DNA of 62,674 nt from an uncultured Roseburia sp. GTDB lineage: Bacteria > Bacillota > Clostridia > Lachnospirales > Lachnospiraceae. The notes under the pieces were generated by a model. The model did not search any database. It saw only the letters and a list, made by a program, of their open reading frames with translations, and was not told the origin of the DNA. Positions 16,484 through 26,700 of this stretch are shown here, in pieces (the first letter of the stretch is position 1; every line of letters starts with the position of its first letter). Where the stretch lies: assembly GCA_947647505.1 (NCBI GenBank), contig CANSKO010000017.1, positions 1 through 62,674 on the forward strand, given 5' to 3'. The translations under genes and the position numbers were made by a program.

Positions 16484-17326
16484 TTGAAACAGGCAAAAAG
16501 AAAAAAATCCATCATTCCGGGATTTGGAATGAGCATGGGAGTTACAGTCGCCATGCTTTCATTACTGATCCTGATTCCGCTGGCGTCTGTCCTTGCATAT
16601 TCGTTCCGGCTTTCCGGAAAAGAGTTTGCAGAACTTCTGACGCGGCCAAACGTCGTACAGTCATTTGTCACAAGCATAGGCTGCGCATTCGTGGCGGCGG
16701 TGATAAACAGCATCTTTGGCGTGATGCTGGCATGGGTTCTGGTGCGGTATGAATTTCCGGGGAAACGGCTGATGGATGGGATGATTGAGCTTCCGTTCGC
16801 GCTTCCAACGGCGGTGGCCGGCATTACGCTGACGAAGATGTATTCGGACAGCGGCGTTCTTGGAAGGGCATTTGAGAAGATGGGCATTGAAATTGCATAT
16901 ACCAGGACGGGAATTATAATCGCTATGATTTTTGTTGGCATTCCATTTGTCGTGCGGGCGATTCAGCCTGTGCTGGAAACGCTTTCCCCATCGTATGAGG
17001 AGGCGGCGTATATGCTGGGAGCTTCCCGGGTGAATGTGTTTTGGAAGATTATTTTTCCGGAAATTAGGCCTGCGCTTTTCACGGGATTCGGCCTTGCGCT
17101 TGCCAGAGGCATTGGGGAATATGGGAGCGTCATATACATATCGGGCAACAGTGAAAAGAACGGAACGCAGGTTGTTTCCTATGTGATTATGCAGAAGCTG
17201 AATTCAGGAAATGTGGATTATGAGGGAGCGGCGGCAATTGCGCTTGTATTGCTGATTATTTCCTTTTCGATGCTGTTTTTCATTAATATCATACAGCATA
17301 TCGCAAGCCGTCGGACGAATGCATAG
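16484..17326 (+). CDS. cysT: Sulfate ABC transporter permease CysT (TTG start)
   Basis: A 280-residue permease with about six membrane helices. The EAA cytoplasmic loop that docks to the ATPase is YEEAAYMLGASRVNVFWKI near residue 187. I chose the TTG at 16484 because GGAGG lies 9 nt upstream; another TTG at 16436 has no site. The gene follows sbp by 69 bp and precedes cysW by 9 bp, so all four importer genes form one operon. Confidence 0.92.
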   Translation: MKQAKRKKSIIPGFGMSMGVTVAMLSLLILIPLASVLAYSFRLSGKEFAELLTRPNVVQSFVTSIGCAFVAAVINSIFGVMLAWVLVRYEFPGKRLMDGMIELPFALPTAVAGITLTKMYSDSGVLGRAFEKMGIEIAYTRTGIIIAMIFVGIPFVVRAIQPVLETLSPSYEEAAYMLGASRVNVFWKIIFPEIRPALFTGFGLALARGIGEYGSVIYISGNSEKNGTQVVSYVIMQKLNSGNVDYEGAAAIALVLLIISFSMLFFINIIQHIASRRTNA

Positions 17327-17335
17327 GAGGGGCAG

Positions 17336-18178
17336 ATGGAAGAGAGAAGTTCTAAGATTGCAAAATGGTGTCTGATTGGAATCAGCGTGGCGTTTTTTCT
17401 GCTGATGCTGATTGTGCCGCTTTTTGAAGTGCTTTACCGGGCGCTGGCGGACGGACTGGAAGCGTATGGAACGGCGCTTGGGGCGAAGACGACGCTGTCC
17501 GCTTTGAAGGTGACGCTGCTTGCGACGGTAATCGCCGTTGTTGTCAATACCGTCTTTGGCCTGATTGCCTCCTGGCTTGTGACGAAATTTGATTTCCGGG
17601 GAAAGAACGTGCTTTCTACGCTGATTGACATTCCATTTTCCATTTCTCCGGTGATTGCGGGCCTTGCCTATATTATGACGTTTGGACGGACCGGATGGGC
17701 AAAGCCTTTGCTTGACGGCATTAACGAGGCTCTGGGGACAGACATTGCGCTGGTGTTTTCCGTGCCGGCCGTCGTGCTTGCCACGATTTTCGTAACGTTT
17801 CCGTTTATTTCAAGAGAAATTATTCCGCTTTTGTATGCGCAGGGACGGGATGAGGAAGAGGCGGCCGCTATGATGGGCGCGTCCGGCTTTACGATCTTTC
17901 GGAAAATTACGTTTCCGCATATCAGATGGGGACTGCTGTATGGCGTCATTCTCTGTGCGGCAAGGGCGTTTGGAGAGTTTGGGGCGGTATATGCGGTGTC
18001 GAAAGCAAGAGGAAAGACGTTTACGCTTCCGCTTGAAATTGACGCGCTGTATATGGCGGGAAGCGCAGATTCCATTACACAGGCGTTTGCCGTTTCCTCG
18101 CTTTTAGTCGGCATGGCGCTGATTATGCTGATTTTGAAAAATATTGTGGAATACCGTGGAAAGCGGGACGATCTGTAA
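17336..18178 (+). CDS. cysW: Sulfate ABC transporter permease CysW
   Basis: A 280-residue permease, the partner of CysT. About six hydrophobic helices are visible, and the EAA loop is DEEEAAAMMGASGFTIFRKI near residue 170. The segment RAFGEFGAVYAVS near residue 205 is typical of CysW. AGGAGG lies just before the ATG. Confidence 0.93.
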   Translation: MEERSSKIAKWCLIGISVAFFLLMLIVPLFEVLYRALADGLEAYGTALGAKTTLSALKVTLLATVIAVVVNTVFGLIASWLVTKFDFRGKNVLSTLIDIPFSISPVIAGLAYIMTFGRTGWAKPLLDGINEALGTDIALVFSVPAVVLATIFVTFPFISREIIPLLYAQGRDEEEAAAMMGASGFTIFRKITFPHIRWGLLYGVILCAARAFGEFGAVYAVSKARGKTFTLPLEIDALYMAGSADSITQAFAVSSLLVGMALIMLILKNIVEYRGKRDDL

Positions 18179-18222
18179 AGAAGACGATGAGGTCATGCAG
18201 TCGATTGATTGGGAGGATGCGC

Positions 18223-19290
18223 ATGTACGTAGAAATGAAAGAAATCTGTAAAAAATTCGGAGATTACGAGGCGGCGAAACAGATCAGCTTTGGCATTGAA
18301 AAGGGAAAGCTGGTGGCGCTTTTAGGGCCGAGCGGAAGCGGCAAGACGACGATTCTTCGTATGCTGGCGGGACTGGAACGGCAGGATAGAGGAGACGTTG
18401 TAATAGAAGGAAAGGTCGTCAATGACGTTCCTGCGAGCGAGCGCGGCATAGGATTTGTATTTCAGAATTACGCGCTGTTTCGATATATGACGGTCTATGA
18501 TAATATTGCGTTTGGCTTAAAGGTGCAGAAGGCAGACAAGCAGAAAATCCATGCGCGCGTCATGGAGATGGTTTCTCTGATCGGACTGGAAGGGCTGGAA
18601 AAACGTTACCCGAATCAGCTTTCCGGCGGACAGCGGCAGAGGGTCGCGTTTGCAAGGGCGATTGCCCCGAACCCGCAGCTTTTGCTTCTGGATGAGCCGT
18701 TTGCCGCGATTGATGCAAAAGTCCGCAAGGATTTGCGGAAATGGCTTAAGGATATGATTCAGAAGGTCGGCATTACGAGCATTTTTGTCACGCATGACCA
18801 GGAAGAGGCCGTAGAGGTGGCGGATGATATCATCATCATCAACGAAGGCAGACTGGAGCAGATGGGAAGCCCGATTGCAATTTATAAAAATCCGAAAACG
18901 CCGTTTGTAGCGCAGTTTATCGGAACGTCAACCGTCTTGGAAAACATGGTTGGCTTTAAAGGGTACGATGACGCTTTGGATGGGAAAAAGGTGATTGTCC
19001 GTCCGGAATTTGTGGAAGCGTTTAAAAGCGATAATAAAAAATTTGCCAATATGATGAACGCCGTAGAGGAGGGCGTCATTGAAAACGTGGTATTCCGTGG
19101 AAGCTATCTGGAGCTGACGCTGCTTGTGAACGGCGTAAGGCTGACGACGAACCGTTCTCTGGAGCGGCGGCACGTAGACATCGGGGAGAAGATGTGCGTG
19201 CTTTTGTATCGGGTGTACCTGTTTGACGATAAGGGGGCGGAGATCCGAAAGAACCAGCTTCTGAAAGGGATTGACGTGGAGGCGTTGTAA
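18223..19290 (+). CDS. cysA: Sulfate/thiosulfate ABC transporter ATPase CysA
   Basis: A 355-residue ATPase. Walker A GPSGSGKTT is at residues 35-43, the signature LSGGQRQR at 133-140, Walker B LLLLDEP at 153-159, and the switch His in VTHDQEEAVE near 190. A C-terminal TOBE-like regulatory domain of about 100 residues follows. I start at ATG 18223, with GGGAGG 8 nt before it, instead of an in-frame ATG at 18187. It drives import through CysT-CysW. A terminator follows 15 bp after the stop. Confidence 0.94.
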   Translation: MYVEMKEICKKFGDYEAAKQISFGIEKGKLVALLGPSGSGKTTILRMLAGLERQDRGDVVIEGKVVNDVPASERGIGFVFQNYALFRYMTVYDNIAFGLKVQKADKQKIHARVMEMVSLIGLEGLEKRYPNQLSGGQRQRVAFARAIAPNPQLLLLDEPFAAIDAKVRKDLRKWLKDMIQKVGITSIFVTHDQEEAVEVADDIIIINEGRLEQMGSPIAIYKNPKTPFVAQFIGTSTVLENMVGFKGYDDALDGKKVIVRPEFVEAFKSDNKKFANMMNAVEEGVIENVVFRGSYLELTLLVNGVRLTTNRSLERRHVDIGEKMCVLLYRVYLFDDKGAEIRKNQLLKGIDVEAL

Positions 19291-19304
19291 TAATGGCGTG
19301 TGGG

Positions 19305-19342
19305 AAAGCGGTAAATCAGATCAGAAGGATTTGCCGCTTTTT
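19305..19342 (+). terminator. Intrinsic terminator after cysA
   Basis: AAAGCGGTAAATC (19305-19317) pairs with GATTTGCCGCTTT (19328-19340) over 13 bp with one G-U pair; the 3' arm runs into TTTTT. It closes the sulfate importer operon. Confidence 0.75.
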
Positions 19343-19383
19343 CTGACGGAAGCGGATACAGTCGAACACAGAAAGGAGATTTG

Positions 19384-20487
19384 ATGGTAAAGAAAATTGG
19401 AAAAATGCTGCTGGCGGTTGCGGGCCTTTTGCTTGCCGTCGTTTTTGGTTACGTGCTTTATATGCAGATGCAGTATTACCGAATCAAGGATTTTACAAAG
19501 ATCGATACGCAAAATCCAAAGACAGAGCAGGTGAAAACGGAAGCGCCCTATCGTATTTTAACGTATAACATTGGGTTTGGCGCGTATTCGGCGGATTATT
19601 CGTTTTTTATGGATACGGGAGAGATGAAAGACGGCACGAAAACGGCGGGAACGCATGCAAGGGCGATTTCAAAGGAAGCGGAAGAAAAGAATACGGCGGG
19701 CAGCCTTTCCATTTTGCAGCGGCAGAAGGCGGATTTTATGTTTGTGCAGGAAGTGGACGAAAAAGCCACCAGAAGCTATCAGGTCAATCAGAGAGCGGAG
19801 CTGGAAGAAGGGCTTTCCGATTACGCCTGCGTATTTGCAAATAATTTTCACAGCGCGTATCTGTTTTATCCGTTCCTAGAGCCGCATGGCTCTGTGGAGG
19901 CGGGCATGATGACGTTTTCCAAATACCGCATTTCGGAAAATATCAGACGGCAGTTTCCGGTCAGCGATGCGTTTTTTACGAAATTCACGGATCTGGACCG
20001 CTGTTTTCTGATCAGCAGGCTTCCGGTGGAAGGAGGAAACGAGCTTGTTTTGATTCAGGTGCATCTGAGCGCATACGACGAAGGCGGGAAGATTCGGGCA
20101 AAACAGCTTGCGCGGTTAAATGAAGTTTTAAAAGAAGAGCGTGAAAAGGGAAATTATGTCATAGCGGGCGGGGATTTTAATCATGATATTGCAGGGTCGA
20201 TCGAAAATTTTCCCTCTGAGCAAAAAACGCCCGAATGGGTGTACCAGCTTTTCGATCAGGATCTGGCGGAAGGCTTTCGGTTTGTAAAGGCGGAAAATGC
20301 AAAGGAAGTTCCGACCTGCCGGGGTGCGGACATGCCATATGAGAAAGGCGTGACGTATACGGTGATCGTGGACGGATTTCTCGTGTCGGACAATGTAAGC
20401 GCAGAGGCAGAAAATCTGGACGGGGGATTTTTGTATTCCGACCATAATCCCGTCGTTATGGAGTTTGTGCTGGAAGGGGAGCCTTAA
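19384..20487 (+). CDS. Membrane-anchored endonuclease/exonuclease/phosphatase-family protein
   Basis: A 367-residue protein with one N-terminal hydrophobic anchor (residues about 8-28), so the catalytic part faces outside. The EEP fold is seen as RILTYNIGFG near residue 57, FVQEVDEKATRSY with the metal-binding Glu near 122, GGDFNHDIAGS near 262 with the Asp/Asn pair, and the C-terminal SDHNPVVMEF near residue 352 with the catalytic Asp-His. The family includes nucleases, sphingomyelinases and inositol phosphatases; the substrate cannot be read from sequence. The start is ATG 19384 after AAGGAG. The next gene follows 33 bp later. Confidence 0.85.
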   Translation: MVKKIGKMLLAVAGLLLAVVFGYVLYMQMQYYRIKDFTKIDTQNPKTEQVKTEAPYRILTYNIGFGAYSADYSFFMDTGEMKDGTKTAGTHARAISKEAEEKNTAGSLSILQRQKADFMFVQEVDEKATRSYQVNQRAELEEGLSDYACVFANNFHSAYLFYPFLEPHGSVEAGMMTFSKYRISENIRRQFPVSDAFFTKFTDLDRCFLISRLPVEGGNELVLIQVHLSAYDEGGKIRAKQLARLNEVLKEEREKGNYVIAGGDFNHDIAGSIENFPSEQKTPEWVYQLFDQDLAEGFRFVKAENAKEVPTCRGADMPYEKGVTYTVIVDGFLVSDNVSAEAENLDGGFLYSDHNPVVMEFVLEGEP

Positions 20488-20520
20488 AAAGGATGCCGGA
20501 TGAAGTGGCAGAGGAGGATT

Positions 20521-20976
20521 ATGCAGATTGTAGATGGAAAGGAATATATTCCGCAGGTAAGAGATTTGATTTTAGAATATGCGGATTGTCTGGGGAGGGA
20601 TTTGTCTTTTCAGAATATAGAGGATGAGCTGAAAAATCCCGCGAAAAAATATACGGCGCCGGAAGGGGAGCTTTTCGTAGCGGTAAAAGACGGCAGGGTC
20701 TCTGGCATGATAGCGTATCACAGACATTCTGACGTCCGTTGTGAAATGAAGCGGCTGTACGTGCGGCCGGAATGCAGAGGGGAAAAGCTGGGGGAGCGGT
20801 TGATTGCAGCGCTGCTTCAGCAGGCAAAGAAGGCAGGATACCGGGAAATGGTTCTGGATACGATTCTGCCGTTGCAGGCGGCCATTCATCTGTATCGGAA
20901 GATGGGATTTCGGGAGTGCGCGCCATATTATAAGAATCCGATGGAGGATGTCGTTTATTTTCAAAAATTTCTGTGA
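20521..20976 (+). CDS. GNAT-family N-acetyltransferase
   Basis: A 151-residue single-domain GNAT. The acetyl-CoA site is RLYVRPECRGEKLGERLIAA near residue 80 (core R-G-x-x-L-G), followed by YREMVLDT and the IHLYRKMGFRE segment near residue 130. The N-terminus was placed at ATG 20521 because it matches the family; the AGAGGAGG site is only 3 nt away, so an in-frame ATG at 20500 with a weaker site remains possible. Substrate unknown. Confidence 0.85.
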   Translation: MQIVDGKEYIPQVRDLILEYADCLGRDLSFQNIEDELKNPAKKYTAPEGELFVAVKDGRVSGMIAYHRHSDVRCEMKRLYVRPECRGEKLGERLIAALLQQAKKAGYREMVLDTILPLQAAIHLYRKMGFRECAPYYKNPMEDVVYFQKFL

Positions 20977-20977
20977 G

Positions 20978-21003
20978 TGGCCGTCATAAGGAGACGGCCA
21001 TTT
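20978..21003 (+). terminator. Short hairpin terminator after the GNAT gene
   Basis: TGGCCGTC (20978-20985) pairs perfectly with GACGGCCA (20993-21000), followed by TTTC. The T-tract is short, so termination may be partial. It lies between convergent gene ends. Confidence 0.55.
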
Positions 21004-21045
21004 CGGATTGCCGGGATGCTTTATGCATCATCTCCAAAGAAGCGC

Positions 21046-21984
21046 TTAAATTTCGAAAATATGGGAGGGCAGAGCATTCACCTGATTTATAATATCGGAT
21101 TCCAGTTCCGGCGGTTCGTTCAGATTTACAGTTGTCAGATTTTGTAAATGCCGGTACATTTCCACCAATGGCTGATTATTTCGAATCTGTATCAGCCTGA
21201 CTCTGTGGCGGTCGGCCGTTTCATAAATGCGGGTTTTTTGTCCTACTTTATCAAATAAAACAACGCCGTTTGTTCCTACGCGATTTATTTTATCTTCGAT
21301 GACTTCCTGATTGCCGGAGGAGATTAATCCGACCTCAACGCGAATTCTTCCTCGGACCGTCTGTATTTCGCAGTCGGTTTCTCTGTCCACTTCAGCGTCG
21401 CGGTCAATATTCATCCAAAAGTTTTCCTGTTCTTTCAGTCCTAAAATCGTTAGAATCGAGCGTATGAAAACGCCTTCTAATGTTTTTCCTACTTTTGATT
21501 TATCAGATCCTCTTATATTCAGCGTAGCGGAACCGGCCATCATCAGAAGCCATGCCGTATCCATATCTTCATATCGATCAATATGGAGAAGCAGATCGCC
21601 AATATATGTTTGCAGCTCTTCTATAACGGTCGCGAAATCGTTTTTTGAAATGCCCATGTTTACAGAAGTTTTTTGTGTAAGTCCGGCAAGCCAGAAGAGA
21701 AGATTATTCTGTTCTGGCGTTCTGTGACGGATGCTGTTTAAATCTTCTGCCAGAGCGGTTTTCCAGTTTGTTCCAAACGTATTTTTGGCGTTGTTGATTA
21801 CATCTGTAAGCCATAAATAGGTTAAAGTCAGTTTGCTTTTTGTATTGTGTTCTGTTATAAGCCTGTAATTTTTTCCCAGTAACATTTGAATGGCCATTTT
21901 TCGCATGGATTCCTCAGAAAAAGCATTTGTCAACGCAATGTTATCGTGCATCCATGCTCTGTATTGCTCTATGAAATATTCCAA
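21046..21984 (-). CDS. Type II restriction endonuclease (TTG start)
   Basis: A 312-residue protein directly downstream of a DNA methyltransferase. A PD-(D/E)xK-like core is possible at DRDAEVDRETDCEI (residues about 195-207) and IRVEVGL (about 214-220), with the helical N-terminal half typical of small type II enzymes. The general look recalls CfrBI-type endonucleases, but this is from memory. The start is a TTG 6 bp after the methylase stop with GAGGAG inside the end of the methylase gene, so its translation depends on and is weaker than that of the methylase. The recognition site is unknown. Confidence 0.78.
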   Translation of the reverse strand: MEYFIEQYRAWMHDNIALTNAFSEESMRKMAIQMLLGKNYRLITEHNTKSKLTLTYLWLTDVINNAKNTFGTNWKTALAEDLNSIRHRTPEQNNLLFWLAGLTQKTSVNMGISKNDFATVIEELQTYIGDLLLHIDRYEDMDTAWLLMMAGSATLNIRGSDKSKVGKTLEGVFIRSILTILGLKEQENFWMNIDRDAEVDRETDCEIQTVRGRIRVEVGLISSGNQEVIEDKINRVGTNGVVLFDKVGQKTRIYETADRHRVRLIQIRNNQPLVEMYRHLQNLTTVNLNEPPELESDIINQVNALPSHIFEI

Positions 21985-21990
21985 ATTACA

Positions 21991-23136
21991 TTACTCCTCA
22001 TCAAAATTGTTTGCAATCAAATAATCAACTCGTACGTCCTGTTTTGTCAAAGCGGAAATGCTTTTTTTCATGTACTCGTAATAGGAAGGCTCTCTGTCAA
22101 TCAGTAAAAAACGTCTGCCCATTTCATAAGCAATTCTTCCAACCGTTCCCGACCCTCCAAATGGATCTAAAACCATATCGTCTTTAAAAGAATAATAACG
22201 AATGATTTTTCGCACAAGCTCGTCAGGAAAAACGGCAGGATGGCATTTGTTGGAACCTGGGGGTATTTTCCAGATGTTTGTAACGTCATAATCGCCATCA
22301 ATTTTTGAAGCTTCCACTAATTCCCGGTTATAGTGATTGCGAATGTTCCAGTCGATCAGTTTATCGGTTCGTTTGCGATATACGAGCACATATTCTGTCA
22401 CCGTGACGGGTTTGTATTGCAGCGGCTGTCGGTCTGCTTTGAACCTTCTTCCTCTGCCTACGTTCCAGCCGGCGCCTTCCGGTTTTTCCCAGATAATGTC
22501 GTCTATAAAGTCAAATCCAATGCGATCTAAGATGCCATGTATGTCAAAGGGAATCGGTATGCGTTTACTGGAAGTGTTTCTGGAAGTTCGTTTTATTAAA
22601 ACAGGGGAAACATTAATCACGATGAATCTTCCCTCTGAAAGAATATGATGGCAGCGAATGAAGACTTTTCGCAGAAAATCCAGATATTCCTGATAGTCTA
22701 CATATTCGGAATATTCGGTTTTGGCGTTATAGTACGGCGGAGAAGTGACGATGAGCTGGGCCGTATCCGGCGGAAAGTCTTCCAGTACGCGTATACTGTC
22801 GCCTAATATTACTTTATTTGGAACCGGCGCCGGTATAAAAATATTTTTTCGGGCGGATCGGGAAGGCTTCTTATGTTCGGATCGTTTCTTCAGTCTGTCA
22901 GATATAAGCTGTATATTTGTAACATTCACTACGTTTGTGATGCCTTCATCTATCTGAATTTCTCCCAGAGTGGAAATTCCCTGGACTGGTTTTAATGAGA
23001 TCCTCCATACTTTCAGCCGATCGTCATATTCTGGAAGCCCGCATGCAATCCGGTCAGAAATTTCAGGCATATTGCGCATGATCCATGCGCCGGCAATCTT
23101 GCGGGCGGCATCCGTTGAACCTTTTTCAAAATGCAT
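21991..23136 (-). CDS. Site-specific DNA methyltransferase (beta-class, type II R-M)
   Basis: A 381-residue methylase. The catalytic motif TSPPYYN is at residues 131-137 and the SAM-binding motif DPFGGSGTVGR near residue 340; this order (catalytic first) marks the beta class, which contains N4-cytosine and N6-adenine enzymes. TSPPY fits N4-cytosine slightly better. The first 100 residues form an extra N-terminal region. I chose ATG 23136, with AGGAGG 8 nt upstream, over an in-frame ATG at 23169. It protects host DNA against the endonuclease encoded next to it. No controller (C) protein gene is present. Confidence 0.92.
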   Translation of the reverse strand: MHFEKGSTDAARKIAGAWIMRNMPEISDRIACGLPEYDDRLKVWRISLKPVQGISTLGEIQIDEGITNVVNVTNIQLISDRLKKRSEHKKPSRSARKNIFIPAPVPNKVILGDSIRVLEDFPPDTAQLIVTSPPYYNAKTEYSEYVDYQEYLDFLRKVFIRCHHILSEGRFIVINVSPVLIKRTSRNTSSKRIPIPFDIHGILDRIGFDFIDDIIWEKPEGAGWNVGRGRRFKADRQPLQYKPVTVTEYVLVYRKRTDKLIDWNIRNHYNRELVEASKIDGDYDVTNIWKIPPGSNKCHPAVFPDELVRKIIRYYSFKDDMVLDPFGGSGTVGRIAYEMGRRFLLIDREPSYYEYMKKSISALTKQDVRVDYLIANNFDEE

Positions 23137-23211
23137 AGTTTCTTCCTCCTGCTCTGGCAAGTATACCACAGGATAAAAAAAATAACAATTCAGCGTTTTC
23201 TTTTTCCATTC

Positions 23212-23240
23212 TTGAAAATCCGTTTGATACCCTGTAAAAT
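23212..23240 (+). promoter_or_regulatory. Promoter of the small-protein/giant-protein unit
   Basis: TTGAAA (23212-23217), 17-bp spacer, TAAAAT (23235-23240); the start codon of the 139-residue gene lies 37 bp downstream. The promoter points away from the type II R-M genes, which are read from the other strand. Confidence 0.6.
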
Positions 23241-23277
23241 AAAAGAATCAAAAGATCAGAAAACGGGGGAAAGCCGG

Positions 23278-23697
23278 ATGTCATTTACTGTCTATGTGAG
23301 AATGAAAAAACTGGGAAAGCAAACAGCCAAAGATCTTGCGCCCGTACCGTTTGTTCTGAAGCAACAGCCCAAAACGCTGCGGGAGCTTTTGACGCAGCTG
23401 ACAGAACTGCTTGTAAACGAATACAATCAAAGAAAAGAGCAGGGGCAGCTGCTGTCGTTTCTGACAAAGGAAGAAATCAAAGAACAGGCCGGGCGCGGAA
23501 AGATCGCGTTTGGAGTGCACGGAGGAGGAGACGCGTCGGTAGAAGAAGCCGTAGAACATACCATGCAGTGTCTGGAAGACGGAATCTATCGGGTATTTGC
23601 AGGGGAAGAAGAGCTGACGGAGCCAGAAGGAGAAATTCATTGGAGTGAAAATCCGATTTTTACATTTGTCCGGCTGACGATGCTCTCCGGATGGTAA
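23278..23697 (+). CDS. Small conserved-looking protein paired with the giant DUF4132-like protein
   Basis: A 139-residue protein of unknown function. The N-terminus looks like a beta-strand start (MSFTVYVRMKKLG), then a helix with TLRELLTQLTELLVNEYNQR, a GRGKIAFG segment, an acidic helix with VEHTMQCLEDGIYRVFAGE near residue 100, and a FTFVRLTMLSGW ending. I recall similar proteins (DG-x-Y-x-VF, then F-x-RLTML-x-G at the end) upstream of DUF4132 genes in other phyla, but could not check this. It has no signal peptide and no catalytic motif I can name. GGAAAG precedes the ATG. The giant gene starts 36 bp downstream in the same direction. Confidence 0.75.
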   Translation: MSFTVYVRMKKLGKQTAKDLAPVPFVLKQQPKTLRELLTQLTELLVNEYNQRKEQGQLLSFLTKEEIKEQAGRGKIAFGVHGGGDASVEEAVEHTMQCLEDGIYRVFAGEEELTEPEGEIHWSENPIFTFVRLTMLSGW

Positions 23698-23733
23698 TAT
23701 CCCTCTATGCCATCCGGTAAGGAAGGAGGAGAA

Positions 23734-26700
23734 ATGTCAGAATTTACGTATGAGACAAGGAGAAAATTAAACGAAACGTGGGTAAAAGAGATCCGTGCGC
23801 GCGGCAGGCATCTTTCCGATCGGGAACAGGATATGCTGCCGGATGTGTATCTTTACACGGTTCCACAGGAGGCGTGCCGGTATATCCGGCAGCTTCTGGA
23901 ACAGGGAACGTATCGTACGTTAAGCGCAGTATATCAAAACGAATTTCACGCGCTGATGAAGGTGTGCGTTCCGGAAGCATATCGGGAAGAATTTTGCTTT
24001 GCATTGGATGAAATGAACCGGTACCAGATGACGGCGGGCTGGTATCGAAGAAGCATGCGCTCCGAAAGCTACGCGCCGTTTGCGGAACAAAGCGTAAAGC
24101 TTTTGCGCGCGTATGCACGGCTTGCGTTTTATCAGGCGGATCTTTCGGATCTTCTGACCGGCGCCGTGACGCCGGAGATTTACGACCATGCCAGAAACGA
24201 ATACTTTCCCTATGCAAACATTCTGGCGGCGCAGATCGACCGCGGAAATGAAAAAACGATACAGGCGGTAAAGGATATTTTGCTGGGAGAGGGCAATACG
24301 GCGATGATCAGCCATGAGCTCATCCGCGGAATCGTTATGAGTAAAAACGAAGCGCTGTACGATGTGCTCGGCAGATTTCTGCTGGCGGCAAGGCTGCAGG
24401 AAGGCGCGCGGCAGGCGGTTTGCGAAACAATGGACGCCGGACGGCCGGAAGCGTTTCTGCATCTTTTTTTCGTCATTGAAGAACATAACCTTATCCGCTA
24501 TTCTTCCGTCAAACGCGCAGTCAGCACATGGATCGGCATTTTTGACGAAAGCAGCCTCGACCGGATTTCGGAAAAGCTGCTTCGCCTGATGGGGCAGTGT
24601 ATCCGGGATGCGTCGTTTTGCGAAGCGCAGCTTGAAACGGAAGACGCTGTCGCAATCAGCTGCGCGCTTTGGGCAAAGGGATTTTACAACGCAGACAAAG
24701 CCGTGGAAGCGGTGTTGCATATGATCGAAAACGGCACAAAGCATCAGAAAATGACGGCTTCGTATTTTGTGCATTCTCTGGAAAGCGAAAAGCAGAAACT
24801 GCAGGCGTCAAAAGAGATCATTCTGCGCGGGGCGCAGGATATGGAGCTTGCGGCGTGTTTTCTGCCCGGTTTCATAGAAGACGTTTCTTCCCATTTTTAC
24901 CGGCTGACCAAAGACGACGACGGCGGACCGTATTCGTATCGCAGTAAAAAGGTCGTACAGCCAAAACACATGGCGCCGGAGGAACTGTTTGCCGATCGAA
25001 ACGAAGCAAAACAAAGCTATCTGGCATTGCAGGAAATCCTTCAAAAGATTCCAAAGAAGGGGATTGTGCTGTCTCCCTGTATTTTTCCGTGGCATCAGGT
25101 GACGCTGCGCCGGTCTTCGGTTGCCGTGCGCCTGTGCCTGATCGCATGGATGCTGCAGGAGGAAGCGCTTTTGGAGGAAGCGGCGGCGCTGATTCCTCTG
25201 ATCGGGCAGGGAGAGAGCGCTTCGTATTACGGCGCTTCCAGGTCTGCGGCTGCGTGCGTGCTGCTTTACCGCCCGAAAGGGGAAGCGAGAAAAAAAGTAC
25301 TGTTTGAGCTGCTGCACAACCCGGAAGAATCTACGAACGAAACGGCGTATCTTCTGGCGGATGATATGGAGCTTGCGCCGGAGGACTTTTTGCAGATCGA
25401 ACAGAACCTGAAATATAAAAAAGGCAGGCAGGGCGTTTTGCGTCTGCTGCAAAAACAGGAGAAAGACGGCATGGCCGCATGCATCGGAAGACTGCTTCTG
25501 GAAAAATCCGAGGAATGCCATATGGGCGCGCTCGACCTTGCCCTGCATCTGAAAAAAGAAAGCGGCGCGCATTTTCAAGCGATTCTTCCGCAGCTTACGG
25601 CATTTTCCGATCCGACCGGAAAGGAACAGGTTTTGCTGCAGGAGCTTTTGGGGAAAGAGAGCGTAGCGCAGGATATTTTAAATACGCCGGGCTATGGGCT
25701 GTACGACCCGGAGCAGGAGTGGACGCTTCCGCCGGTGAGCGTGGATAAAAACAAAGCGTCTCACTTGTTTGCACACGGAGAAGACGCATGCAGGAGCGTA
25801 TGTAAAAAACTGGACCGTCTGATCAAAGAGCATGCGGCATGCGCCTATCAGACGGCATGGGGCGCGGACGAACTGCTGGGAAACCGGCTGGAAAAATGCC
25901 GGTACAGGCAGAAAGAACCGGATCTGGAACCGTTAGACGAGTATCCGTTCCGCGAATTGTGGGAAGCATTTTATAATAACGAAATCAAAACGCCGGAGCT
26001 TTTGTTAGAAACAAAGCTGTACTGGCAGTGCTGTCGGCAGAGAAATTATTATACATACAATAAAAAGCTGTATCGCAGCATATTCGGAAGCGGCATGTTG
26101 AAAAAACCGCCGTTTGAGCATCTTTTGACGGACCTTTCCTATACGCCGCAGACAGGCGCGGTGATCGAAGCGTTATGTTCTCAGTATGTGCCAAAAGAAA
26201 CGCTGGGGCGCTTTGCACTGCCTGTTGCGGCAAAATATCTGTCCGTTCTGGATACGTCAAACGATCTCTTTTCCGTTTCCGAACAACGCTATAACGGTCA
26301 GACCATGACGTATACGGAGCGGACGACAGAGCTTCCCATTATCCGGGACGCTCTGCAATGGCTGTTTCTGGCAGAGGGGGAATGGGGAAGCGCATTTACG
26401 CTGAAATTTCGGCTGCAGCAGCACTATTTACAGCAAAAAGGCCGGGAAGTCAGCCGGTATTATTATGATTCCGGCGCGGGCCGTTCGTATCTTTCTCTGT
26501 CGCAGTATGTAAAGTGCTACAGCAAAGGCGTCTGGGGGAAAGAGCTGTTTTATAAAGCCATATTTACATTTTCAGATCTGGGAAGCCTGCTTGAGCCGGT
26601 CAGCACGGTAGAGCAGCTTGGCGCAGTTTCTTCCAGAAAGGCCGGCGTATATGGGCTGAATGCGTTTTTTGGTGAGAACAGGATACAGCCTGTCGATGGA

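Noticed and set aside
23920..25578. Two long minus-strand frames inside the giant gene
   Set aside because: The composition (many Arg, His, Phe) is that of an antisense shadow and there are no ribosome binding sites.
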